Shown: positions 43,400 through 53,324 of the stretch, piece after piece
Layout of the letters: every line of letters starts with the position of its first letter
Position numbering within the stretch: the stretch's first letter is position 1
Source of the DNA: Candidatus Jettenia sp.
Lineage (GTDB): Bacteria > Planctomycetota > Brocadiia > Brocadiales > Brocadiaceae
Direction of reading: 5' to 3'
Assembly: GCA_021650895.1 (NCBI GenBank)
Contig: CP091278.1
Location: 2,013,659-2,077,658 of the forward strand
Length of the DNA: 64,000 bases
Notes under the pieces: generated by a model
Databases searched by the model: none
What the model was told of the DNA's origin: nothing
Seen by the model: only the letters and a program-made list of their open reading frames with translations
Translations under genes and position numbers: made by a program

Positions 43400-44935
43400 A
43401 TGATTTTAGAAACTTTTATCAGTACGGCAAAAAATAATTTCAAGAAAACAGTAATCAGGGACTCCTTAGGTACGACATTGAATTTTGGACAAACACTTAC
43501 CGCTGGTATCCTTTTATCGAAACATATCCGTACTTTCGAGGGAGAAAACATCGCTATTTTATTCCCTGCTTCAGTGGGGGGAGCATTAGCATATATTGCA
43601 ACAATTTTTGCCGGCAAAATTCCTGTTGGTTTGAATTTTCTGGCAAGTAAAGAAGATCAGGATCATGCCCTCAGGATTTGTAACGTTAAAACAATTTTCA
43701 CTTCTAAAATCTTTATAAAAAAAGCGGGAATACCAGAAGACCCGAGAATGGTTTTTATTGAGGACGTAAAAGAGAGGACATCAAAGCTCCAAAAGATAGT
43801 AACCTATGTATCCTGCAAATGGAGATCAAAACGTTCGCTTATTCGGAAATTTAAAAAGTACGACGCACCTGATAAGGTAGCCATCATACTCTTTACCTCT
43901 GGTTCAGAATCAACTCCCAAAGGGGTTTCTTTAACACATCACAATATATATGCAAGTATTCAAAATTTTGGCACGGCATTTAACCCTATCGGGGAAGATG
44001 TCATTTTAGGCACATTGCCATTCTTTCACGTTTTCGGTTTTACTGTTTGTTTATGGCTTCCTTTAACGATGGGGATAGGGGTTGTTTTTCATCCAAACCC
44101 GACAGAATACGAGCGGATTGGCAGGGTTATTGAGGATTATCGTGTAACCATGCTTTTAGGAACCAGCACCCTTTACCGTGGTTTTATGAAAAGGTGGAAC
44201 CAGGAACAGACTAAGAGTGTACGCATAGCATTTGCTGGAGCTGAAAAATTACATGAGCATATAAGGAAAAAATTTCATGAGAAATTTGGGATACCTATAT
44301 TTGAGGGATACGGACTTACAGAAAGTAGTTCCTGTGTAAGCGTTAATCATCCAGGCGATTTCAGACATGGAAGTGTGGGTAAGGTTTTCCCAAATATTGC
44401 CTGCCGGATTGTAAATCCAGAAACATACGAAGAGGTCGCACCAGGAAAAGAAGGACTGATACTTATACAAGGTCCAAATATCATGAAAGAGTATTATAGG
44501 TCGCCAGACCTTACCAAACAGGCATTTTATAATGACTTCTATGTAACCGGTGATATAGGAAAAATAGAAAATGGATTTCTCTTTATTACTGATCGCTTAA
44601 AAAGATTTGCAAAAATTGGTGGAGAAATGGTTCCTCTTACCTTAGTTGAGAACAAATTATCGAGCATATTAGATAAACATACAGATCAGGAAAAAAGGAA
44701 TTGTGCTGTTATAAACATCCCCCATACGCGCAAGGGAGAACAAATCATTGCATTCGTTGTTCACAACAATCCTGATAAATTCCTGTTGAATGCTGAGCTT
44801 GATGAGCTGTGCGTTACAAAACTCTCACAACCAGATCATTATATTCCTATAGATACTATTCCCATCCTTCCATCAGGAAAAGTAGACTATAAAAGGTTAA
44901 AACATATTGCGTTAGAACAACTTGCAGAGGTCTAA
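43400..44935 (+). CDS. AMP-dependent acyl-activating enzyme
   Basis: A 511-residue adenylate-forming enzyme. The ATP loop is LFTSGSESTPKGVSLTHHN (about 170-188); the later FEGYGLTESSSC, YVTGDIGKI and FITDRLKRFAKIGGEMVP blocks complete the family. It most resembles the acyl-ACP/acyl-CoA synthetase half of Aas-type proteins, but no acyltransferase half is present. It likely activates a fatty acid; the chain length is unknown. Lies 99 bp before murB. Confidence 0.85.
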   Translation: MILETFISTAKNNFKKTVIRDSLGTTLNFGQTLTAGILLSKHIRTFEGENIAILFPASVGGALAYIATIFAGKIPVGLNFLASKEDQDHALRICNVKTIFTSKIFIKKAGIPEDPRMVFIEDVKERTSKLQKIVTYVSCKWRSKRSLIRKFKKYDAPDKVAIILFTSGSESTPKGVSLTHHNIYASIQNFGTAFNPIGEDVILGTLPFFHVFGFTVCLWLPLTMGIGVVFHPNPTEYERIGRVIEDYRVTMLLGTSTLYRGFMKRWNQEQTKSVRIAFAGAEKLHEHIRKKFHEKFGIPIFEGYGLTESSSCVSVNHPGDFRHGSVGKVFPNIACRIVNPETYEEVAPGKEGLILIQGPNIMKEYYRSPDLTKQAFYNDFYVTGDIGKIENGFLFITDRLKRFAKIGGEMVPLTLVENKLSSILDKHTDQEKRNCAVINIPHTRKGEQIIAFVVHNNPDKFLLNAELDELCVTKLSQPDHYIPIDTIPILPSGKVDYKRLKHIALEQLAEV

Positions 44936-45034
44936 CAACACCTGTATTTCCTTCGTAAAATTGGCATGGTTGGTCATGAGATAATAAACAATAAGTTTAA
45001 CCTTTACTATTTTTGATTACATCTCCATTGCATT

Positions 45035-45949
45035 ATGTCAACTCTATCATTGAATATTCCAAACCTGGAAAGAAATAAACCACTTGCACCTTTTACAACA
45101 TATCAAATCGGTGGACCGGCGGATTTATTTGTAGAGGTATATACCATTGATGAACTGACACACGCTTTATTGGAGGCTCGACGAAAGGATATCCCTTTTT
45201 TCTTGCTTGGTTGTGGAGCTAACATTCTCGTTACTGATAAAGGATTTCGAGGACTAATCATCCGGAATTTAGCAAATAAAGTTACCTTCTTAGATAATAG
45301 CAGAGTGTTAGCAGAAAGTGGCACAACCGTCGCCCATCTTATAGAACATTGCAGGGATCGAGAGTTATCCGGCTTTGAGCATTTTATTGGCATTCCCAGT
45401 ACTATAGGTGGAGCCCTGTGGCAAAATTTACATTTTCTATCAGCAGATAGACAACGTACGCTATTTATAGAAGAGATAGTTCTGTCTAGCCATATCTTAA
45501 CAGAAGAGGGACAACACCGTACAGTTCAAGTCGATTACTTTCAATTTGGTTACGATCAGAGTATTTTACAGAAATGTCAGGATATTGTGCTCGATGTTAC
45601 CTTTCAACTTACTGCGAAAAGAAAAGAAGAAATCCAGATAGTAATGGATGAAAATATGGCCTGGCGTAACGCTAAACAGCCGCAATTATCAGAATACCCA
45701 AGTTGCGGCTCTGTATTTAAAAAAATTAAAGGTATTGGGGCTGGAAGGTTGATAGAGCAGGCAGGACTTAAGGGCACACGTATCGGCAATGCAGAAGTAT
45801 CGAAGAAACATGCAAACTTTATTATCAACACGGGCAATGCCCAAGCTGCTGATATTTTACAATTAATTAGGTATGTACAAGAGGAGGTAAAACGAAAATT
45901 GGGATACACCCTGGAAACAGAGATTACGATAATCGGAGAACAGGAATGA
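45035..45949 (+). CDS. murB: UDP-N-acetylenolpyruvoylglucosamine reductase (MurB)
   Basis: A 304-residue FAD enzyme for the second step of UDP-MurNAc synthesis. It has APFTTYQIGGPADLFVEV, LGCGANILVTDKGFRGL and GIPSTIGGALWQN (the usual form is GIPGxIGGA.xxN). YPSCGSVFKK holds the proton-donating serine, and GTRIGNAEVSKKHANFIINT follows near the end. It pairs functionally with murA at 26836 although the two are 17 kb apart. Confidence 0.93.
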   Translation: MSTLSLNIPNLERNKPLAPFTTYQIGGPADLFVEVYTIDELTHALLEARRKDIPFFLLGCGANILVTDKGFRGLIIRNLANKVTFLDNSRVLAESGTTVAHLIEHCRDRELSGFEHFIGIPSTIGGALWQNLHFLSADRQRTLFIEEIVLSSHILTEEGQHRTVQVDYFQFGYDQSILQKCQDIVLDVTFQLTAKRKEEIQIVMDENMAWRNAKQPQLSEYPSCGSVFKKIKGIGAGRLIEQAGLKGTRIGNAEVSKKHANFIINTGNAQAADILQLIRYVQEEVKRKLGYTLETEITIIGEQE

Positions 45950-46206
45950 ATATTCCAGAATAAACTGACAAATACTCTAACTCAAATATTGAAAAAGCCC
46001 TTAAGACCATAGAAACAGAAAGTTGAAAGATTGGAAAAACGGAGAAGATAAGAGGATGAGAAATTGAAAATATGGATATCTTATACTCTCACCCTCATAT
46101 CTTCTTCACTTCTAAATCACTATACCTCTGCAACCTCTATTGAACCTAATATATATTATGAACCAGTTTTTCTCTGATAGGCTTAGAAATATCCGTATAC
46201 CTCTCT

Positions 46207-46662
46207 CTAGCCAACTTTTACAGAGATCTGCTTTGGTTTTACCTCTTCTTTCTTTTGCAAGGTAATCTCGAGCACACCATTTTTGTACTCTGCCGTTACT
46301 TTGTTTGAGTCTACAGACGGAGGAAGAGGAATAGAACGGGAAAAACTCCCATAACGCCTCTCCATACGATAGAAGCTTTTATTCTTTTCTTCTTTTTCCT
46401 CCTTCTTTTCACCTTTTACTAAAAGAGTATTTTCCTGTATCGAAATGTCTATATCCTTTGGGTCAATTCCTGGAATTTCAGCTTTTACCGTAACCTTTTC
46501 GTTGGTTTCTGACAAATCAATAGGGGGTATCCAGCCACCTGTTTCCATACCAAACTCTGATAAATCAGATCCTTTAAAAAACCGGTCAAACATTCGGTTC
46601 ATTTCATTTTGTAGAGAAGAAATGGTTGGTAATTGCGACCACTTTATTAGCTCTCTGGCCAT
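46207..46662 (-). CDS. Hsp20 small heat-shock protein, copy 2
   Basis: A 151-residue alpha-crystallin protein: WIPPIDLSETNEKVTVKAEI, PGIDPKDIDISIQENTLLVK, then AEYKNGVLEITLQKKEE and the IxI-like tail KQISVKVG. It holds partly unfolded proteins in the cytoplasm. It is a close tandem paralogue of 46759. Confidence 0.95.
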   Translation of the reverse strand: MARELIKWSQLPTISSLQNEMNRMFDRFFKGSDLSEFGMETGGWIPPIDLSETNEKVTVKAEIPGIDPKDIDISIQENTLLVKGEKKEEKEEKNKSFYRMERRYGSFSRSIPLPPSVDSNKVTAEYKNGVLEITLQKKEEVKPKQISVKVG

Positions 46663-46758
46663 ACTATATCTCCTTTAAAACAGAAAATGAAAGATAATAG
46701 ATACAATTTTTATACATCTCAATATAACTGTCACATCGGCGGCAAGATTAAAAGGTTA

Positions 46759-47202
46759 TTAGCTAACCTTTATAGAAATTTGTTTCGGCTTCACCTCTTC
46801 CTTCTTTTGCAAGGTAATCTCTAATACACCGTTTTTACACTCCGCTGTTATCTTATCTGTATCAACAGTAGCAGGCAGAACAACAGAACGGGAGAAACTT
46901 CCATATTGTCTTTCTACACGATAGTAGTTTTTTCCCTTTTCCTCTTTTTCTTCCCTCTTTTCACCTTTCAGGAAAAGGGTGTTCTCCTGTATTGAGATGT
47001 CTATATCCTTCGAGTCAATACCTGGGATCTCAGCCTTTACTGTAATTTTGTCATTTGTTTCTGATAAGTCAATAGGTGGTAGCCACATACCCGTTTCAGT
47101 CAAATTTCCTTCTCTAAAAATCCTATCCATCATCCTATTCATTTCATTCTGTAATGAAGAAATAGTTGGCAAATACGACCACTTGGTAAGCTCTCTTGCC
47201 AT
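46759..47202 (-). CDS. Hsp20 small heat-shock protein, copy 1
   Basis: A 147-residue paralogue of the next gene, about 70-80% identical by eye: WLPPIDLSETNDKITVKAEI, PGIDSKDIDISIQENTLFLK and AECKNGVLEITLQKKEEV. It differs mainly in a shorter N-terminal arm. Both genes have good ribosome-binding sites and lie 96 bp apart, so they are likely to be induced together. Confidence 0.95.
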   Translation of the reverse strand: MARELTKWSYLPTISSLQNEMNRMMDRIFREGNLTETGMWLPPIDLSETNDKITVKAEIPGIDSKDIDISIQENTLFLKGEKREEKEEKGKNYYRVERQYGSFSRSVVLPATVDTDKITAECKNGVLEITLQKKEEVKPKQISIKVS

Positions 47203-47361
47203 AACAGGCTCCTTTCAAAAATTAAATTAATAAATGATAAAGTATTTGTTCTGTTTATGGAGCAAAAATAATACCTAAAAATAATTTTTTATATATAATT
47301 TAATTAATATGCCGCAAATTAATGATTTATGGCTTAGTAATATTATTCGCCACATGAATAA

Positions 47362-47382
47362 GTACTGCCATATTGACAGTAC
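47362..47382. promoter_or_regulatory. GTACTG-N9-CAGTAC inverted repeat upstream of nnrS
   Basis: Perfect 6-bp arms separated by 9 bp, about 95 bp upstream of the nnrS-like ATG. Its symmetry suggests a binding site for a dimeric regulator, but it does not match a known NO-regulator consensus closely. Confidence 0.35.
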
Positions 47383-47476
47383 AGTATTGAATAAATGCCA
47401 CTAAGTTAGTACCGTTATGTAAAAGTAATTTTTAATTTTCTTGAAAGGTTTAATAAAATTTGTTTTATTTATTCTC

Positions 47477-49222
47477 ATGGAAATAAATAGAAACACTATA
47501 ATTAAAGATCTTATCGAATTTCACCCGGAAACTCTTGCTGTATTTAAAAAATACAATCTCGTCATCGCTGGTGGTGTCCGTGGACCTAATGAACCTATTG
47601 CCTTCTTTGCAAAGGCACATGAGGTTGATTATGATACCCTTGTTAAAGAGTTAAATGAAGCTATTGAAAAGGGTGGTGGAGAGCACATAGAAATACCGAA
47701 GCTTGAAGAAGACAAGATTTATGAAAAATTTGCTAAAACAGCTATTATTCTGACGCTTACGGCAGGTGTAACTTTTGGCGCTATTATCCTGAGTTATATT
47801 GCTATGAGGGCAAATTTTAATTCGATTTACTATGCGCTCATTCAGGCACATGGCCACGCACAACTTTATGGATGGGTTGGACTTTTCATCATGGGCTTTG
47901 CTTTGTATATCGTACCAAGGGTAAAAAATACTCCTCTTCAAAACAAAGGCTTGGTAAATACCTGTTATGGACTTATTGTTACTAGCATTTTACTGAGAGC
48001 AATCATACAACCCTTACCTTTTCATGCTATTAGATTTTTACTCCCGGTATCCGGTATTCTTGGAATCCTTTCAATTTGCCTATTTATCTTTATTATTCTC
48101 AGGACTATTTTCTCAAGTAAAGAAAAGATTGCTGTCTTTGATAAGTTTTTCAAGATGGGAATTATTTGGTTTATCATAGCTGCATGTATTGATTTAGGAA
48201 TGGTAATCTATTTATATGCCCATTCCTCCTATGAGATTCCCAGATCTATTTTCAGCCCTTATGTTCATCTTTATCTCTTTGGCTTTGTATGTATGTTTAT
48301 TTTCGCTGTAAACATAAGGACTGTATATGCATTTCTTGATATCAAGCCTGTCAGGGAAGATGCTGTCAATTCGACCTTTTGGATTTTAAATATATCGATC
48401 CCAATTTATTTCATTGCACATATATTTGCAGATAAAAGCGTCCTGGCGCTTCGCTGTTCACAGATCATTGTATTCCCTATGGCATTTGCTATTTTCGCAT
48501 TTATCTATGGTTTACGTGTCTTTGAAAGGTCTACAAAAGAACTCCATGATGTAATTATGGATAGGAGCTATGCCAAGACGATTCGTACTGCGTATGTTTG
48601 GCTTATCGTCAGCACTATTATATTACTTGTAATACCGTTTTTAGGGCATGGAACACACGTGCAGAAATTATTCCACGGCTCACTGAATCACGCCCTCACC
48701 GTTGGATTCATAACGATGATAATTATTGGCTATGCATCTAAAATGGTCCCAACCTTTAAAGGGATTGATATGTATAGTCTGAAGTTGTCGAATATCACCT
48801 TTGTCTTGTTGAATATTGGCTGTTTTATCAGAGTATTCTCCCAAATGTTAGTAGGTATAAGTGGAGGAAAATCGGTATTTTATGCAGCAGTGGGCACATC
48901 TGGCTGGTTTGAGTTGGCGGCGCTAGGTATTTTTGGATACAATCTATGGAAGACTATGGATACTACTATCCAAGAATCTAAGCCTTCGCTCCCTAAAAAA
49001 TTAACTAAAGTTACAAAAGATACAAAGGTATTTGATATTGTAGATCAATACCCGGAAACACTTCAAATATTCCTGGATTTTGGATTTGCTCAAATGGCAA
49101 ATCCAGTTATGAGAAATACTATGGGGCGAGTCGCAAGCATAGAGATGGCAACAAAGATGCACAACGTAGATCTGGATAAGTTCCTTAATGCCCTTAATAA
49201 TAAGATTGCAGAAAAAAAATAA
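47477..49222 (+). CDS. NnrS-like haem-copper membrane protein with DUF1858 domains at both ends
   Basis: About 581 residues. The N-terminal domain (NTIIKDLIEFHPETLAVFKK) and C-terminal domain (VFDIVDQYPETLQIFLDFGF) are both DUF1858. Between them lie about twelve membrane helices with histidines typical of NnrS (QAHGHAQLYGWVGLFIMGFA; YVHLYLFGFVCMF; GSLNHALTVGFITMIIIGYA). NnrS is tied to nitric-oxide tolerance in denitrifiers. A TTG start at 47441 is also possible. The next two genes fit the same role. Confidence 0.85.
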   Translation: MEINRNTIIKDLIEFHPETLAVFKKYNLVIAGGVRGPNEPIAFFAKAHEVDYDTLVKELNEAIEKGGGEHIEIPKLEEDKIYEKFAKTAIILTLTAGVTFGAIILSYIAMRANFNSIYYALIQAHGHAQLYGWVGLFIMGFALYIVPRVKNTPLQNKGLVNTCYGLIVTSILLRAIIQPLPFHAIRFLLPVSGILGILSICLFIFIILRTIFSSKEKIAVFDKFFKMGIIWFIIAACIDLGMVIYLYAHSSYEIPRSIFSPYVHLYLFGFVCMFIFAVNIRTVYAFLDIKPVREDAVNSTFWILNISIPIYFIAHIFADKSVLALRCSQIIVFPMAFAIFAFIYGLRVFERSTKELHDVIMDRSYAKTIRTAYVWLIVSTIILLVIPFLGHGTHVQKLFHGSLNHALTVGFITMIIIGYASKMVPTFKGIDMYSLKLSNITFVLLNIGCFIRVFSQMLVGISGGKSVFYAAVGTSGWFELAALGIFGYNLWKTMDTTIQESKPSLPKKLTKVTKDTKVFDIVDQYPETLQIFLDFGFAQMANPVMRNTMGRVASIEMATKMHNVDLDKFLNALNNKIAEKK

Positions 49223-49344
49223 ACTATTACGATCTCATATCAATATTCTCCAGTCTTTTCCACTCACCATAGATTTTTCCATTTCAAATTACTTCTTAAA
49301 AAGTAGTTTTCCCATTCTTTTTTGTCTAAACAAGGAAATAACAA

Positions 49345-49378
49345 AAATGTGCCATGCCACATGACACATGGCACATTT
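49345..49378. repeat. AAATGTGCCATG inverted repeat
   Basis: Perfect 12-bp arms with a 10-bp spacer, in the 427-bp gap between the nnrS-like gene and the cytochrome gene. It has no U-tract, so it is a weak terminator candidate. It may instead be an operator. Confidence 0.55.
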
Positions 49379-49504
49379 CCGTGACATGACACACTTATAG
49401 TGTCTTACCTAAATAACTAATTCTATATGTTTACATTCTATAACAGATTAGCCTTATTGATCTTATTTAAATAAAAATATACTTAAATTATTTTTTCCTA
49501 ATTA

Positions 49505-49520
49505 TGGCACATTTTTTGTT
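49505..49520 (+). promoter_or_regulatory. candidate sigma-54 promoter of the cytochrome gene
   Basis: TGGCACATTTTTTGTT has GG and G(T) exactly 10 bp apart and matches the TGGCAC-N5-TTGC consensus apart from T for C at the -12 element. It lies 130 bp upstream of the ATG. The NtrC-type activator at 23790 shows that sigma-54 control exists in this organism. Confidence 0.5.
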
Positions 49521-49649
49521 AACAGAGATTTATATTCATAATTTCAAATTGTTGTACATCTTATCAAGATGCTCCATTTAGTAACAAATTAATAATAACA
49601 ACGTCACACGATTCGCATAACAAGTCCAATTTAAGAAAGGAGATGGATA

Positions 49650-50195
49650 ATGAAAAAACGTTTTATGTTAATTTGTCTATTTACCCTAGCCGCAGGAGCT
49701 ATATCCTATCCCTATACATGGAATATTGGTACGACTCTGAGTAATAATATCGAATCTTATCATAAGGAAAAACCTTCTCCAACCCGTGAACTCATGCGCA
49801 TGATTAGCTCCCATATGTCTAAGATATTCGATGCTATAATGGCGGGGGATCATAATACCGTATCTAAGGAATCCAATGCAGTAGCTGAAACTAGTAAAAG
49901 TATCATGAGAAATTTCTTTCCGGAGGATGGAAAAATTGGAGAGTGGTTCAAAGAAACGGGCAAAGACCCAAACAATCCCGAAGAAGTAACTACAGTAAAA
50001 AAGGACTTTGAACAATATTCAAAAAGCATTGTCGATGCTGCAATGAATATTGCTGAAAATGTAAAAAAACAAAATATTGTTGAAACATATAAAAATTTTG
50101 ACACAATGTTAAAAAATGCATGTTTCGCTTGTCATGAAACTTCCCGTCCGAAATGGCCAGAATGGCCGGAATGGATGCAGATAACCGGAGGTTAA
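49650..50195 (+). CDS. class II (c'/c556-type) cytochrome c
   Basis: A 181-residue exported protein. A signal peptide (MKKRFMLICLFTLAAGAISY) precedes a four-helix-bundle-like domain. The single haem site CFACH lies near the C-terminus (about 157-161), which marks class II cytochromes. Cytochromes c' bind nitric oxide at an open haem position, and the neighbouring NnrS and rubredoxin-MBL genes point to that role here. The AAGGAGATG leader supports the start. Confidence 0.88.
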   Translation: MKKRFMLICLFTLAAGAISYPYTWNIGTTLSNNIESYHKEKPSPTRELMRMISSHMSKIFDAIMAGDHNTVSKESNAVAETSKSIMRNFFPEDGKIGEWFKETGKDPNNPEEVTTVKKDFEQYSKSIVDAAMNIAENVKKQNIVETYKNFDTMLKNACFACHETSRPKWPEWPEWMQITGG

Positions 50196-50318
50196 TTTAT
50201 ATAAGATATAGAAATGCTATCTTCTTATACCACCATTCTATATCTCAATCGTCCTCAAATTGTTTCTCTATTGAGATTTTTATGGCACGAAACAAAATAG
50301 AAATAACAAAGAGGTGTT

Positions 50319-51029
50319 ATGCAAAAGGAACAATATGTCTGCATCGTATGTGGTTACAATATGGTAAATTACCATCCAGACTTTTGCCCCTTCTGCGGAG
50401 CACCGAAAAAAAAGTTTATCACCTCAGAAGAATGCTCTACAAGGTTTAAAGTGGAAGGTACTCCGATAAATGAAAAAGTGACACGCTTAAACTCCGTGCC
50501 ACCTCTCGGACTAGAACACGCCGCTTATCGTATCGAGACAGGTGGGAAGGTCTTCTGGGTGGATTGTCCTTCGTGCTTCGACAGGAGTCTCAAAACGGCA
50601 GACGTCATTACATTTACCCACCATCACTTTCTTGGTGCAAGTAATCAATACCGCAATTTTTTCCATTCCCAGGTATGGATCCATACGCTTGATTCCTCTC
50701 ATAATATCTGTCGAGGATTCACTTTTGATACAACCTTTAAAGAAAATTTTGTTCAATCCTATATTGAGGCATTCCATATCGGAGGCCACACTCCAGGCTT
50801 CACCTTATATTTTTTTGAGGATGTTTTATTCATTTGTGATTATGTCTTTTTTAAAAAAACTGATATGCAATTTAACCCTTTTGGCCCACAAGAAGAAACT
50901 AAACAATGTGCAGCTACAATCAATAACGTATTAGAGGGCAGAAAAATAAATAATGTTTGCGGGTTTAATTATGTAGCCGAGTACGGGGATTGGAGAGAAA
51001 GATTTGACCGTTTATTAAGCAAGGGCTAA
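50319..51029 (+). CDS. rubredoxin fused to a metallo-beta-lactamase-like domain
   Basis: A 236-residue protein. Residues 1-33 are a rubredoxin-type iron site (Cys8, Cys11, Cys23 and Cys26). From about 50 on it resembles a metallo-beta-lactamase fold with THHHFLGASNQY in place of the usual HxHxDH, then HIGGHTPGFTLYFF (about 160) and FICDYVFF. Flavodiiron proteins, which reduce NO or O2, share a beta-lactamase core and a rubredoxin partner, but a flavodoxin is absent here. Activity is uncertain; NO or peroxide chemistry is plausible. Confidence 0.8.
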   Translation: MQKEQYVCIVCGYNMVNYHPDFCPFCGAPKKKFITSEECSTRFKVEGTPINEKVTRLNSVPPLGLEHAAYRIETGGKVFWVDCPSCFDRSLKTADVITFTHHHFLGASNQYRNFFHSQVWIHTLDSSHNICRGFTFDTTFKENFVQSYIEAFHIGGHTPGFTLYFFEDVLFICDYVFFKKTDMQFNPFGPQEETKQCAATINNVLEGRKINNVCGFNYVAEYGDWRERFDRLLSKG

Positions 51030-51075
51030 GTATCAATCGATTGAATTCATCCTGTTTTGTTAACTAAAAAATATT

Positions 51076-51103
51076 TGACAATATAATAAATAATTTTATA
51101 AAA
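51076..51103 (+). promoter_or_regulatory. candidate sigma-70 promoter separated from its gene by the insertion sequence
   Basis: TTGACA, a 16-bp spacer and TATAAA in a strongly AT-rich stretch. Downstream there is only about 160 bp of leader before the insertion sequence begins. The next plus-strand gene beyond the element is the repeat protein at 53325. Confidence 0.5.
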
Positions 51104-51260
51104 TGTTGAATTAGTTTTTTCGCTTGATAATCTCTACACGTCAGATTTATTCTCGAGAAATCAAGTTTCTTTCGTAAATATGTTGCTGTAGTTAAAACGT
51201 AACTACCCCAGTAGCTATGCTGAGAGTGTTCTCAGAAGCGCGGGATGTTTTTTTCCTGAT

Positions 51261-53312
51261 CTAGCGTGACTTTACTAAAGTAAAGGCAATACAAAGTCAT
51301 AAAGTATTGACAGATAAGGAGAAAGCGATTGTTTTGTGTGTATACACTGATATATAGGGTAAGAGGCGAAAAAGGATGGAGTAGAGAAGTGGATTGGAAT
51401 TAGGCGTATACATGCGATATTTACTGATAAAATAAGAAATATCCTTCTCAAGAGACAGGGAAAAATACTTGACTAAAATACTGTGAAAGTGGTAATGTAT
51501 ACACAACCTATGGCAACCATACAAAAACGAGTATCACGGGGACGTACCTACTGGAGTATTGTTGAATCACGCAGGGTTAATGGCAAACCAAGACCTGTTA
51601 TCCTGGAATATCTCGGTACTGCTGAAGCACTTCTCAAAAGGCTCCAGCAGGACGGTGTTTCCAGGAAAGTACGCAGCTATAGTCATGGCAGTGTTTCTCT
51701 TGTTCTGAGGATAGCAGAGGAACTCCACATTGTGCAGGCCATAAATAGACAGATAAAAGGGAAACAAATCCGTGATGGGTTTACCGTTGGTGGTTCATTA
51801 CTGCTGGCAGCAATGGGAAGGATATGTCAGCCTACCAGTAAAAGAGGGTGGTATGAGGGATGGGCAAGGCATACGAGTCTTTCTTACCTGATAGGGATGT
51901 CACTGAAGAAGCTTGATAGCCAACATTTTTGGAACCAGATGGATACTCTTGACCAAGAGGCAATACCGTCAATCGAAGAAGAGGTAATCAAGATGCTCAT
52001 CGAGAAGCAGAACATAACCCTTGATACCTTGCTGTGTGATACGAGTAATTTTTTTACGTACCTTGATTCTGCCAATGAGCAGTGCCGTGTTGCTCAAAGA
52101 GGATATAATAAACAAAAGAGAATGGACTTGAAACAGTTTGGATTATTTCTTGTAGTTTCTCGCCAGGATCAGATACCTCTTTTGCACAAGGTCTATCAAG
52201 GCAATCTCTCGGATAAGACCATTTTTCAGGAACAATTCAAAGATGTCGTAAAGAGATTGAAAGCTCTTTGTGGGTCGGTAGAGGACATGACAGTAGTGTT
52301 TGACCAGGGAAATAACTCCAAAAAGATAGTCCAGGAGGTAAACAACACGGTGAGCTTTATCGGCTCTGTGTCTCCGTATCAGCAGAGACCCCTTCTGGAG
52401 GAGGCAAATAGATCGATGAGCACCATAACGCTGAAGGGTCGCAGGGTTGATTGTTATCGAGTAAGAACCCTTCTGTGGCAGATGGATCTCACCCTGATCG
52501 TGTATATTTCAGAGAAACTGCGTCAGGGACAATCCCGAGGACTTGAACAGAGCATAAAAAAACTCTTTGGCAAACTCAGCAAACTCCAAGAGAACATCAG
52601 AGTACCGACCCAAAGGGGCAAGAAAAGAACGCCTGAGGAGTTAGAAAAGAAGATCACCACACTGATCGCATCGAGTGTACCCGAAGGTCTTATTGGCTGG
52701 CAGATACACAGCAGGGGGGGAAAGGTGATGCGTTTGAGCTGAACTATTGGATCAATCACCAGCAGTTAGAGTTTTTGAAAGACCAGTGGTTTGGACGCCG
52801 TATCTTAATGACGAATCGTCATCAGTGGAGTACCGAGGAGATTATCCTGGCGTATTGGGGACAGCATAAGGTGGAATATATCTTTAAAAATCTCAAAAAC
52901 CCATTTCACTTAAGCCTCCGGCCTCAGTATCACTGGACGGATCACAAGATTGAAGTCCATGGATTTCTCTGTGTCCTTGCCTTTCTTCTGGGTATGGTTG
53001 CTTATAAAAGAGCACAAGAACAAGCTCATTTTCGGGGCTCAGTTCATACCTTATTGGAACACCTCTCATCAATACGACTTGCAACACTGATTGAAAATCC
53101 TTCAGAGAAAACGAAAGGAACCTATAAGGCGACCTACTGTCTTGAGCACATGGATGAAGACCTTCAAGCCCTTGCAGACGCTTTAGGAATATCCCATAAA
53201 AGAGATAAAATTACCATCCCCTTCAGTGTATACACGTAAAAAATTCTCTTTCTTTACTATTGCCAATGTCTTATGACTTATTTTGGCCTTTACTTTAGTA
53301 AACTCACGCTAG
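51261..53312 (+). mobile_element. IS1634-like insertion sequence
   Basis: A 2.05-kb element with terminal inverted repeats CTAGCGTGACTTTACTAAAG TAAAGGC (left) and a near-identical inverted copy at the right end. It contains one transposase gene split by a frameshift. No target-site duplication is evident (CCTGAT at left, GAGGAG at right). A remnant of another IS1634-type transposase lies at 3908. Confidence 0.88.
51483..53239 (+). pseudogene. IS1634-family transposase, frameshifted
   Basis: Frame one runs from 51483 to 52742 (419 codons). Frame two continues to 53239 with YWGQHKVEYIFKNLKNPFHL, the Y.GQ..VE..F.... signature of IS4/IS1634 transposases. The break is at a run of seven G (GCAGGGGGGGAAAGG, about 52712-52724); eight G would join the frames. 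It may be an inactivating change, a sequencing slip in the homopolymer, or programmed -1 slippage. Catalytic DDE residues lie mainly in the first part (LLCDTSNFFTYLD; VVFDQGNNSKKI). Confidence 0.85.
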
Positions 53313-53324
53313 GAGGAGAAGGAA

